7,803 nt of DNA from Sphingobacteriaceae bacterium (GTDB lineage Bacteria; Bacteroidota; Bacteroidia; Sphingobacteriales; Sphingobacteriaceae), in NCBI GenBank assembly GCA_021740025.1, contig JAIPAN010000044.1, forward strand, positions 1 through 7,803, written 5' to 3'. The translations under genes and the position numbers were made by a program. This document shows positions 1 to 6,995 of this stretch, piece by piece; positions within the stretch are counted from its first letter, which is position 1; each line of letters starts with the position of its first letter. The notes beneath the pieces are model-generated. The model did no database searches. It had not been told where the DNA came from and saw only the letters and a list, made by a program, of their open reading frames with translations.

Positions 1-894
1 CGACTGATTATGTTTTAACCAAGCCGGAAATACAATAGACAAACCTGCACCGTGGGCAATGTCGAATAAAACACTTAAAGAGTGTTCAAAGCCATGACAA
101 GCCCAATCGCCACCATTTTTACCAGCTGTTAGCGAACCGTTTAATGCTGTAGTAGCCAACCACATAATATTGGCTCGAGTATCGTAATCATCGGGATGGC
201 TCACCACTTTTTCACCATACTCAACAGCTAATTTAAGCACCGCTGCGGTATGCAAATCGGTTAACGGCGAATTTCCTAAGCCAAAGAATTGCTCGAGCGC
301 ATGCGCCATTAAATCGGCTACACCATAAGCTGTATAATTTGCGGGAACGGTAGTAGTTAAAGCTGGATCTAAATAAGATACTTTTGGATACAAATAAGGA
401 GAACCATAACCACGTTTAGAACCGCCCTCGGTATCTTGCAAGACGGTGAATGGATTCATTTCTGTACCAGTAGCGGCCAAAGTTAAAATAGCAAAAATAG
501 GTAGGGCCTTTTCTGGCTTGGCTTTTTGTAGATAAAAATCCCAAACTGAGTGATCTACATGAACACCCATGGCTACAGCTTTAGCGGTGTCGATAACCGA
601 ACCGCCACCCAAGGCAATAATATAATCGGCTCCAAAAGCCTTAGCTTCTTGTACAGCCGCATCTGCATCCTGGTAGATCGGATTCGATTTAATCCCTTCA
701 AATGTATGGTGAACGATGCCCCCGATATTCAATAAAGAAACCAAACGGGCATAAAGGCCAGTCCTTTTTACCGATTCTTTCCCAATAATAATAAAGGCTC
801 GATTGCCAATTGGCTTTAATTCGGTACAAATGCCATCCATTACATCTTTTCCAAAAAGTAATTTGGTGGGATTGAAGCGTTCAAAATTTTCCAT
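1..894 (-). CDS. Iron-containing alcohol dehydrogenase, YqhD/BdhA-like (3' end outside window)
   Basis: Group III metal-dependent alcohol dehydrogenase or aldehyde reductase, a cytosolic enzyme that interconverts alcohols and aldehydes with NAD(P)H. The reverse strand reads open from an ATG at 894 to the window edge, giving 298 residues. The E. coli YqhD family is about 387 long, so roughly 90 C-terminal residues are missing. Visible landmarks are the nucleotide-binding segment ALGGGSVIDTAKA (about residues 94-106), the start MENFERFNPTKLLFGK typical of the butanol dehydrogenase branch, and the metal ligands. These are Asp194 and His198 in ADLMAHALEQ, His267 in DWACHGFEH, and His281 in DIAHGAG. 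They fall at the same numbers as the YqhD ligands as I recall them, so the active site looks intact. The region IIGKESVKRTGLY near residue 36 resembles the cofactor-phosphate loop of YqhD, which uses NADPH. Cofactor and substrate remain inference. The gene is divergent from hemF and no partner gene is visible. Confidence 0.93.
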   Translation of the reverse strand, partial: MENFERFNPTKLLFGKDVMDGICTELKPIGNRAFIIIGKESVKRTGLYARLVSLLNIGGIVHHTFEGIKSNPIYQDADAAVQEAKAFGADYIIALGGGSVIDTAKAVAMGVHVDHSVWDFYLQKAKPEKALPIFAILTLAATGTEMNPFTVLQDTEGGSKRGYGSPYLYPKVSYLDPALTTTVPANYTAYGVADLMAHALEQFFGLGNSPLTDLHTAAVLKLAVEYGEKVVSHPDDYDTRANIMWLATTALNGSLTAGKNGGDWACHGFEHSLSVLFDIAHGAGLSIVFPAWLKHNQS

Positions 895-1132
895 GTGTTA
901 ATGTTGGTGTGTTTTTTTTTAAAAATAACAACTTAGAGCTAAATATTACCTACTTCAGAATTATTTACACAAGAATTATAAAAATTAATATCTTAATCGG
1001 TAAAATTATTAGATATCAAAATGCAATACAAGCTATCACAAGTATAGTTTTTTAATTGAAACTTATTCAGCAGATGATTCGGAAAATAGTGCTAAACCAT
1101 CATCACCTTGTCTTATTTTAAATACAATTATG

Positions 1133-1153
1133 GAGATTTGATTTAAAAATCTC
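1133..1153 (+). repeat. Small inverted repeat (7-bp stem, 7-nt loop) before hemF
   Basis: GAGATTT (1133-1139) is exactly complementary to AAATCTC (1147-1153), with a loop of seven bases. The hairpin ends ten bases before the hemF ATG and is followed by a short T-run (1155-1159). The stem has only two G-C pairs, so it is weak. It could shield the start codon region, act as a poor attenuator, or be chance in AT-rich DNA. Confidence 0.4.
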
Positions 1154-1163
1154 ATTTTTGGCT

Positions 1164-2060
1164 ATGCCTACACGTGAAGAAATAGCATCAGCTTACCAAA
1201 CTATTCAAGACGAAATTTGTGCCGGTTTAGAATTGGTCGATGGTTTAGGAAAATTTGAAGAAGAAATTTGGGAACGTGATGGTGGAGGAGGAGGGCGTAC
1301 CAGAATTCTTCAAAATGGATCCATTATTGAGAAAGGAGGCGTTAATTTCTCGGCCGTGCATGGCAAATTACCTGAAGCCATTAAAAAAGCCTTTGACGTA
1401 AGCGAAGAAGACTTTTTTGCTACCGGAATTACTATAGTGATACACCCTAACCATCCCTGGGTGCCTATCATTCACATGAATATTCGCTATTTCGAACTCT
1501 CCGAAGAAGTTCGTTGGTTTGGTGGAGGTATAGATTTAACACCACATTATATCATTACTGCAGATGCCCAATTCTTTCACCAAGGTTTAAAAGATGTATG
1601 TGATCGCTTCAATAAATCGTTTTACAACGAATTTAAAACCTGGGCCGATAATTACTTCTACATAAAACACCGTGAAGAGACCCGGGGTATAGGTGGGATT
1701 TTTTACGATCGCTTAAGCCCTAAAACTGCCAACATTGCTTGGGAAGATATTTTTTCATTTTCGCAAGCAGTAGGCCGTAGATTTTTACCTCTTTATACGG
1801 AGTTAATTGCTCGTAACCGCGGTAAAGTTTTTACTCAAGAACATAAAGACTGGCAATACCAACGCCGAAGCCGTTATGCAGAATTTAACCTCGTATACGA
1901 TGCTGGAACCAAGTTTGGATTAGAAACAAATGGACGTATTGAATCGATCTTAATGAGCCTGCCGCCCCAAGCAAATTGGGTGTATAATTTCATGCCAACA
2001 GTTGGAAGTTTAGAGGCAGAAACTTTATCGCTGTTAAAGAAGGATATAAACTGGGTTTGA
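1164..2060 (+). CDS. hemF: Oxygen-dependent coproporphyrinogen III oxidase
   Basis: Converts coproporphyrinogen III to protoporphyrinogen IX by two O2-dependent oxidative decarboxylations, a late step of haem synthesis; cytosolic, dimeric in the family. From the ATG at 1164 it has 298 residues, against 299 in E. coli HemF. A TTG six bases earlier (1158) would add two residues; ATG is preferred because it is the standard start and the extra residues add nothing. Family blocks appear in order: GGGGGRTRILQNG (about 40-52), GVNFSAVHG, HPNHPWVPIIHMN, WFGGGIDLTPHY (about 118-129), the signature HREETRGIGGIFYD (about 169-182), and RRSRYAEFNLVYDAGTKFGL (about 234-253), followed by ESILMSLPP. In the signature, the usual K-x-W-C reads K-T-W-A, so the Cys is replaced; it is not known to be essential. 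The gene is complete and probably transcribed alone. It is divergent from the dehydrogenase gene, and 139 bases separate it from gyrA. Confidence 0.97.
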   Translation: MPTREEIASAYQTIQDEICAGLELVDGLGKFEEEIWERDGGGGGRTRILQNGSIIEKGGVNFSAVHGKLPEAIKKAFDVSEEDFFATGITIVIHPNHPWVPIIHMNIRYFELSEEVRWFGGGIDLTPHYIITADAQFFHQGLKDVCDRFNKSFYNEFKTWADNYFYIKHREETRGIGGIFYDRLSPKTANIAWEDIFSFSQAVGRRFLPLYTELIARNRGKVFTQEHKDWQYQRRSRYAEFNLVYDAGTKFGLETNGRIESILMSLPPQANWVYNFMPTVGSLEAETLSLLKKDINWV

Positions 2061-2128
2061 ATCCCAATTAGAGACATTTTTTAGCTATCGTAAAACTTTT
2101 CCACACTACCTAAATTACGTTTCTCAAA

Positions 2129-2159
2129 TACGTATATTCGCTTGTGCTCTACGCATATT
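2129..2159. repeat. Pair of near-identical direct repeats upstream of gyrA
   Basis: TACGTATATT (2129-2138) and TACGCATATT (2150-2159) match at nine of ten bases and start 21 bases apart, about two helical turns, some 40-70 bases before the gyrA start. A further TACG at 2116 is part of a weaker copy. This could be a binding site for a regulator of gyrA or chance in AT-rich DNA. The first copy overlaps TATATTCG, one base from the Bacteroidota -7 motif TAnnTTTG. Confidence 0.3.
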
Positions 2160-2199
2160 TTAACAAGAAAAATTAAAATTAGCAAGATTACCAAACGAA

Positions 2200-4782
2200 A
2201 TGGCTGAAGAAACAGAAAAAGGAAATTTGGAACCTAAAAACGACAGAATAATCCCAATTAATATTGAAGAGGAAATGAAATCTGCTTACATCGATTATTC
2301 GATGTCGGTAATTGTTTCCCGTGCTTTACCCGATGTACGAGACGGCTTAAAACCTGTACACCGCCGGGTTTTATATGGCATGCTCGATTTGGGTGTAACC
2401 AGCAGTAAACCGTATAAAAAATCGGCCCGTATTGTGGGGGATGTATTGGGTAAGTATCACCCACACGGCGATTCATCGGTATACGACACCATGGTGCGTA
2501 TGGCCCAAGATTGGAGCTTACGTTACCCGATGGTAGATGGCCAAGGAAACTTTGGCTCTATTGATGGCGATAGCCCTGCAGCCATGCGTTATACCGAGGC
2601 TAGATTGAAGAAAATTGCCGAAGAAATGTTGAATGATATCAATAAAGACACCATTGATTATCAATTAAACTTCGATGATTCCTTAGAAGAACCAACCGTT
2701 CTGCCTACAAAAATTCCTAATTTATTGGTAAACGGCGCCTCTGGTATTGCCGTAGGTATGGCTACCAATATGGCTCCGCATAACCTTACCGAGGTTATTG
2801 ACGCCATTACTGCTTATATAGACAATAATAACATTGAGGTTTCTGGCCTCATGCAATACGTTAAAGCCCCCGATTTCCCAACTGGAGGTATTATTTACGG
2901 CTATGCCGGTGTGCAAGAAGCTTTCGAAACCGGTAGAGGCCGTATTATGATGCGTGCTAAAGCCGAGATTGAAACCTATGGAAATGACAGAGAACGCATT
3001 ATTGTAACCGAAATACCCTACCAGGTAAACAAGGCCAATATGATTGAGCGTACCGCCGAATTGGTAAACGAGAAAAAAATTGAAGGTATCTCTGAAATTC
3101 GCGATGAATCGGATAGAGAAGGTATGCGTATTGTATACGAAATTAAACGTGACGCCAATTCATCCATCGTATTAAATAATTTATTTAAATACACTGCCTT
3201 ACAAACTTCATTTTCAGTTAATAACATTGCCTTAGTAAAGGGTCGTCCACAGTTATTGAACTTAAAGGATATGATTAAATACTTTGTGGAACACCGCCAC
3301 GAAGTAGTTGTACGCAGAACTAAATTCGAATTAGCCGAAGCTGAAAAACGTGCCCACATTTTAGAGGGTTTATTAATTGCCTTAGATCATTTAGATGAGG
3401 TAATTAAATTGATTCGCAATTCGGATACGCCAGAAAATGCTCGTACGGGCTTAATGGAGAAATTTGGCTTATCAGATATTCAATCGAGAGCTATTTTAGA
3501 TATGACGCTTCGCCGTTTAACCGGACTAGAGCGTGATAAAATCAAAGAAGAATATGCCGAATTGATGAAAACCATTGAATTCTTGAAATCTATTTTGGCC
3601 GATGAGGGTATGCGTATGCAAATCATCAAAGACGAATTGATAGAAATTAAAGAGAAATATGGCGATGAGCGTCGTTCGGTAATTGTGCATTCTGCAGAAG
3701 ATATGCGCATGGAAGACTTTATTGCCGACGAAGAGGTAGTTATTACCATTTCGCACGAAGGCTACATTAAACGTACGCCTTTAACCGATTACCGCATACA
3801 GGGTAGAGGTGGAAAAGGCTCTATGGGTTCTCAATCCAGAGATGAAGACTTTATTGAGCACATCATTACGGCATCGGCACACAACTATATGTTGTTCTTT
3901 ACCGAAGCAGGACGTTGTTTCTGGTTACGTGCATTCGAAATTCCGGAAGGTACTCGTACTTCTAAAGGAAGAGCTATTCAGAACATCATTAATATTCCTA
4001 AAGAGGAGAAAATTAAGGCCTTTATTAAGGTTATTAATTTGAAAGACCAGGAGTATTTAGAAAACAACTTCATTATTATGTGTACCAAGAAAGGTACCAT
4101 TAAGAAAACGTCTTTAGAAGCCTACTCACGTCCACGTGCAAACGGTATCAACGCTATTAACATCAACGAAGGTGATCAATTATTAGAGGCCTGCTTAACC
4201 AATGGCCAAAGCGAAGTATTGATGGCTTTGCGTTCTGGAAGAGCTATTCGCTTTAACGAATCTACAGTTCGTCCAATGGGCCGTACGGCTACGGGTGTGC
4301 GTGGGGTTAGTTTGGCGCATGCTAACGATGAAGTAATTGGTATGATTACCGTAAACAATCCGGAGGTAACCGTATTGGTGGTTTCTGAAAAAGGATACGG
4401 AAAACGTACCGATATTGAAGATTATCGTGTAACCAACCGTGGTGGTAAAGGTGTTAAAACCATAAATATTACCGATAAAACGGGTGAATTGGTAGCTATT
4501 AAAGATGTAACCGATACCGATGATTTAATGATTATTAATAAATCGGGTATTGTAATTCGTATTGGCGTAGCCGATTTACGTGTAATGGGCCGGGCTACAC
4601 AGGGCGTACGCTTAATTACCTTTAAAGGTGAAGATGAAATTGCTTCTATTGCCAAGGTTGCCCACGAAGACGAAAGCGACGTAGAAGATACGATTGCCGT
4701 TGAAGGTGCCGTTACAGAAGATACAACCGATGTGAGCGAACCAGAAACAGGGGTGGAGCCTACTGAAGAAAATCCTGAATAA
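2200..4782 (+). CDS. gyrA: DNA gyrase subunit A
   Basis: GyrA cuts and rejoins DNA in the A2B2 gyrase, which adds negative supercoils using ATP hydrolysed by GyrB. The 860-residue length is typical. The N-terminal breakage-reunion domain starts at about residue 17 ([21 protein letters not shown]). The active-site Tyr is Tyr131 in [10 protein letters not shown], equivalent to E. coli Tyr122, with Arg130 before it. The quinolone-determining region reads [13 protein letters not shown]. Ser92 and Asp96 stand at the E. coli Ser83 and Asp87 positions, so the common resistance changes are absent. Coiled coil follows to about residue 490. The C-terminal beta-pinwheel carries blade repeats and a GyrA-box at 534-540 reading QGRGGKG instead of QRRGGKG, plus a related NRGGKG at 746-751. 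A Lys/Arg-free acidic tail fills about 821-860. The GyrA-box and tail argue against the paralogue ParC. The start ATG has no strong ribosome binding site, as usual for the phylum. The TPR gene follows after 28 bases. Confidence 0.97.
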   Translation: MAEETEKGNLEPKNDRIIPINIEEEMKSAYIDYSMSVIVSRALPDVRDGLKPVHRRVLYGMLDLGVTSSKPYKKSARIVGDVLGKYHPHGDSSVYDTMVRMAQDWSLRYPMVDGQGNFGSIDGDSPAAMRYTEARLKKIAEEMLNDINKDTIDYQLNFDDSLEEPTVLPTKIPNLLVNGASGIAVGMATNMAPHNLTEVIDAITAYIDNNNIEVSGLMQYVKAPDFPTGGIIYGYAGVQEAFETGRGRIMMRAKAEIETYGNDRERIIVTEIPYQVNKANMIERTAELVNEKKIEGISEIRDESDREGMRIVYEIKRDANSSIVLNNLFKYTALQTSFSVNNIALVKGRPQLLNLKDMIKYFVEHRHEVVVRRTKFELAEAEKRAHILEGLLIALDHLDEVIKLIRNSDTPENARTGLMEKFGLSDIQSRAILDMTLRRLTGLERDKIKEEYAELMKTIEFLKSILADEGMRMQIIKDELIEIKEKYGDERRSVIVHSAEDMRMEDFIADEEVVITISHEGYIKRTPLTDYRIQGRGGKGSMGSQSRDEDFIEHIITASAHNYMLFFTEAGRCFWLRAFEIPEGTRTSKGRAIQNIINIPKEEKIKAFIKVINLKDQEYLENNFIIMCTKKGTIKKTSLEAYSRPRANGINAININEGDQLLEACLTNGQSEVLMALRSGRAIRFNESTVRPMGRTATGVRGVSLAHANDEVIGMITVNNPEVTVLVVSEKGYGKRTDIEDYRVTNRGGKGVKTINITDKTGELVAIKDVTDTDDLMIINKSGIVIRIGVADLRVMGRATQGVRLITFKGEDEIASIAKVAHEDESDVEDTIAVEGAVTEDTTDVSEPETGVEPTEENPE

Positions 4783-4810
4783 ACAAATATTAACCAATAA
4801 ATTTTAACTT

Positions 4811-5977
4811 ATGAAAATGAAATCACTTGTATTCGCCTTAGTTTTATTAGGCTGTGCGTACAGTGCCTCTGCACAAAAAGGGGAATTGATCAATGCTAAA
4901 ACAAATTATGAAAAATTTGCTTCGCTTAAAGATGCTGGCTCGGCGAATTTAGCAGGTCCAAGTTTGCAGGCTGCAAAATCCTCTATTGATAAGGCTGCAC
5001 TAAATGAAAAAACTGCTACGGACGCCACCACATGGGCATACAAATCGTTAATTTATACTAATTTGGCTATTGAGTCCGATTCTCTCAATGCCGAAACACA
5101 AATTGGTATTGCAACTGATGCCTTTAGAAAATTCGCAGCATTAGACGTTGCAAAAAAAAATGCCGAATTATTTACAGCTTGTACTGATGTTTTGGCTCAA
5201 TTCCAATTAAATAAAGGTGTAAAAGCCTTTCAATCGCAGCGCTACAAAGATGCTTATTCAGCTTTTGATCAATCCCTAAATTTCCGCCCAGCTGATACCA
5301 CATTAACTTATTATGCAGGTTTAGCAGCAATAAATGCCCAAGATTATGCAGCAGCAATAAAAAAATACAGTGACTTGTTAAATACAGATTATTCTGCAAA
5401 TAAAGAAATTGCGCTTGATTTATCAAGATTATACGTGATGCAAAAAGATACGACCAATGCTATTTTAATTGCATCTACTTATTCAAAAAAGTTTAATGAT
5501 GCTAAATTAGCTACGCAAGAAATTGAATTAAGTTTGATGAGTGGCAAACAAAAGGAAGTTATTGCTCGTATAAACGACCAAATTTTAAAGGATCCAACAA
5601 ACGCTATACAGTATTTCTATTTAGGGATAGCTCAAGAGGCTTTAAAAGATGTTAAAAATGCTGAGCTTGCTTATAAAAAAGCGCTTGAAATTAATCCCAA
5701 ATACCTTGACGCTGCTTTAAATTTAGGCACTATTTATTTGAATACGGGTATTGATTTTTACAATAAGGCTAATTTATTACCTGCTAATAAGCAAAAGGAA
5801 TATGATTTAGGTATGAAAAATGCAAATGTAGAATTCGATAGAGCGTATCCGTTTCTTAAACAAGTCTTTGATGCGCAAAATCCGAAATCGGAAACTGTTT
5901 TACAAAGCTTAAAAACATATTATAGACTTAAAAAGAATCCAGCTAAAGTAGAGGAGATGGATAAACTTTTAAAATAA
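4811..5977 (+). CDS. Exported tetratricopeptide (TPR) repeat protein
   Basis: The function is unknown; TPR proteins are scaffolds that bind other proteins. The 388-residue product has an N-terminal signal peptide: basic MKMK, a hydrophobic stretch to about residue 18, then ASA|Q, a signal peptidase I site after residue 21 that is very common in Bacteroidota. LLGC at 12-15 resembles a lipobox, so a lipoprotein is possible but less likely. Helical TPR-like units are seen at about 132-165 (NKGVKAFQSQRYKDAYSAF), 166-195 (YYAGLAAINAQDYAAAIKKY), and 266-315, where AYKKALEINPKYLDAALNLG is a textbook repeat. The helical C-terminus (316-388) is Lys-rich. The part from 22 to 130 is Ala-rich and alpha-helical, without a clear domain. 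The mature protein is probably periplasmic. It starts 28 bases after the gyrA stop and ends just before a terminator, so it is probably read through from gyrA; a link to gyrase function is not implied. ATG at 4817 is an alternative start. A run of nine A lies at 5152-5160. Confidence 0.88.
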   Translation: MKMKSLVFALVLLGCAYSASAQKGELINAKTNYEKFASLKDAGSANLAGPSLQAAKSSIDKAALNEKTATDATTWAYKSLIYTNLAIESDSLNAETQIGIATDAFRKFAALDVAKKNAELFTACTDVLAQFQLNKGVKAFQSQRYKDAYSAFDQSLNFRPADTTLTYYAGLAAINAQDYAAAIKKYSDLLNTDYSANKEIALDLSRLYVMQKDTTNAILIASTYSKKFNDAKLATQEIELSLMSGKQKEVIARINDQILKDPTNAIQYFYLGIAQEALKDVKNAELAYKKALEINPKYLDAALNLGTIYLNTGIDFYNKANLLPANKQKEYDLGMKNANVEFDRAYPFLKQVFDAQNPKSETVLQSLKTYYRLKKNPAKVEEMDKLLK

Positions 5978-6004
5978 GTTAATAGCAAGTATAATTTAAA
6001 TCAG

Positions 6005-6034
6005 ACCCGGTTTTATAAAATCGGGTTTGTTTTT
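6005..6034 (+). terminator. Intrinsic terminator after the gyrA-TPR unit
   Basis: ACCCGGTTT (6005-6013) pairs with AAATCGGGT (6018-6026), including one G-T pair, around a four-base TATA loop. It is followed by a T-rich run TTGTTTTT ending at 6034. It lies 28 bases after the TPR stop codon. The minus strand after the stem is less T-rich, so it should act mainly on the plus-strand unit, though it may also limit read-through from the convergent blh gene. Confidence 0.85.
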
Positions 6035-6038
6035 AATC

Positions 6039-6057
6039 ATATTATTTAACATAATAT
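6039..6057. repeat. AT-only inverted repeat between convergent genes
   Basis: ATATTAT (6039-6045) and ATAATAT (6051-6057) are exact inverted copies around TTAAC. The stem has no G-C pair and no T-run follows on either strand. It could be a weak second hairpin at the end of the blh transcript, but AT-rich composition alone can explain it. Confidence 0.3.
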
Positions 6058-6089
6058 TAATTATAAGACTTAAATCTTGAATTGGATAA

Positions 6090-6995
6090 TTAGTTAGCTT
6101 GATGCAACATTCTACTTATGATACTTATATGTGGAGCTGTTAGAATGGCAATGCCCAGAAATAATACAGCCAACAATGTATTTAAATCTGACTTGAAATA
6201 ATAAAGTAGTATACCCAAAAACAACCAAGATACTACATTGGTGGGTATAAGTTTTTTTAGTACAAAAACCGGTGATTTTGTTTGCCAGCAAAGGTGATTT
6301 ACTATGATTTTGAAAGATAAAACGGAGTGCCAAGCGCAAAAGTAGAATGCAAATCCCAGTAGTAAGGGCATACTGAAAACAATTACTTGTAAAGCAGCTA
6401 ATTGTAGAAGATTCATGACTGTTGTTCTAGAGAAATAGGAACCTTTTTGAAGCGATATAAAAAGTATAAAAAAGAACAACATACCCGAAAGTATTGGGAA
6501 AACTGGAATCAATGAATTGCTAATATTAAGCAATTTTGCACCAGCTAGGGTTATGCCGGGAAATGATTGAATAATAGGCAATACATCTTTACTATGAACG
6601 AGTAGCAGGTTTAGCAGAAAAATTAAACCATAACTAAATGCTACTATAAAAGCATATTTTTTATTTCTAAAATCAAAATTCAAGGTATCTAGTTCACCGA
6701 AATGATAAGCCGAAATACCGATAAAAATGAGCAAGGCCAACACGGGATTTAGCCACCAAAAAAAAGCATAGATTAGCCCTACTCCTAAATATTGAATTAA
6801 AAATTTGATCAGGTATTTTGCATTTATTTTTACTTTCGAATTCGCCATGTACAAATAATGATCTATTGATCCATGAGGAATACCGATGATAAAAACACCC
6901 AGCAATAGTAAAAGCGATTGCTGAAAAACTGTAAAATTGAGAAGTAAATGGCCTATACTCAACAAAATACCACCTATTAAAATTCTAATTTTCAT
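6090..6995 (-). CDS. blh: Brp/Blh-family beta-carotene 15,15'-dioxygenase
   Basis: Integral membrane enzyme that cleaves beta-carotene with O2 to two retinal molecules, the chromophore of microbial rhodopsins. The 301-residue protein is very hydrophobic, with about seven or eight likely membrane segments (for example 25-40, 62-82, 84-100, 113-133, 163-183, 193-219, 251-268 and 271-287). Family motifs are in order: GIPHGSIDHY (His41, and His46 beyond), SAYHFGELD (His98), FYFCAWHSVLSF (His223) and TAPHISIISRM (His288 or 289). The family is known to bind iron through His residues in the PHG, HFG and HSxxH motifs. Here HSxxH reads HSVLS, so its second His is replaced by Ser227. Codons and frame are intact. 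Its ATG overlaps the stop of crtY by four bases (ATGA), so translation is probably coupled. This neighbour supports the call, because CrtY makes the substrate. The substrate specificity is family inference. Confidence 0.9.
   Translation of the reverse strand: MKIRILIGGILLSIGHLLLNFTVFQQSLLLLLGVFIIGIPHGSIDHYLYMANSKVKINAKYLIKFLIQYLGVGLIYAFFWWLNPVLALLIFIGISAYHFGELDTLNFDFRNKKYAFIVAFSYGLIFLLNLLLVHSKDVLPIIQSFPGITLAGAKLLNISNSLIPVFPILSGMLFFFILFISLQKGSYFSRTTVMNLLQLAALQVIVFSMPLLLGFAFYFCAWHSVLSFKIIVNHLCWQTKSPVFVLKKLIPTNVVSWLFLGILLYYFKSDLNTLLAVLFLGIAILTAPHISIISRMLHQAN

Noticed and set aside
550..735. Plus-strand ORF of 61 codons
   Set aside because: It lies inside the minus-strand dehydrogenase coding region, which has clear family motifs; it looks like a chance shadow.
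912..925. T9A5 run before the dehydrogenase start as a promoter element
   Set aside because: It is AT-rich and close to the start codon, but no paired promoter motif could be found on the minus strand.
1158..1163. TTG as the hemF start
   Set aside because: It adds only two residues to a normal-length protein, and the ATG at 1164 is a standard start.
2133..2140. TATATTCG as a gyrA promoter -7 element
   Set aside because: It is one base off the Bacteroidota TAnnTTTG motif, and no TTG was found at the expected distance upstream.
2200..4782. Topoisomerase IV subunit ParC instead of GyrA
   Set aside because: A GyrA-box-like motif and the long acidic C-terminal tail in an 860-residue protein fit GyrA.
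2258..4797. Several minus-strand ORFs antisense to gyrA, plus one at 3809-4042 in another plus frame
   Set aside because: They overlap a gene with unbroken homology to GyrA and show no recognisable motifs.
4811..4876. Lipoprotein signal with Cys15 (LLGC)
   Set aside because: A good signal peptidase I site (ASA|Q) lies six residues on and is typical of the phylum; the lipobox is weak but cannot be fully excluded.
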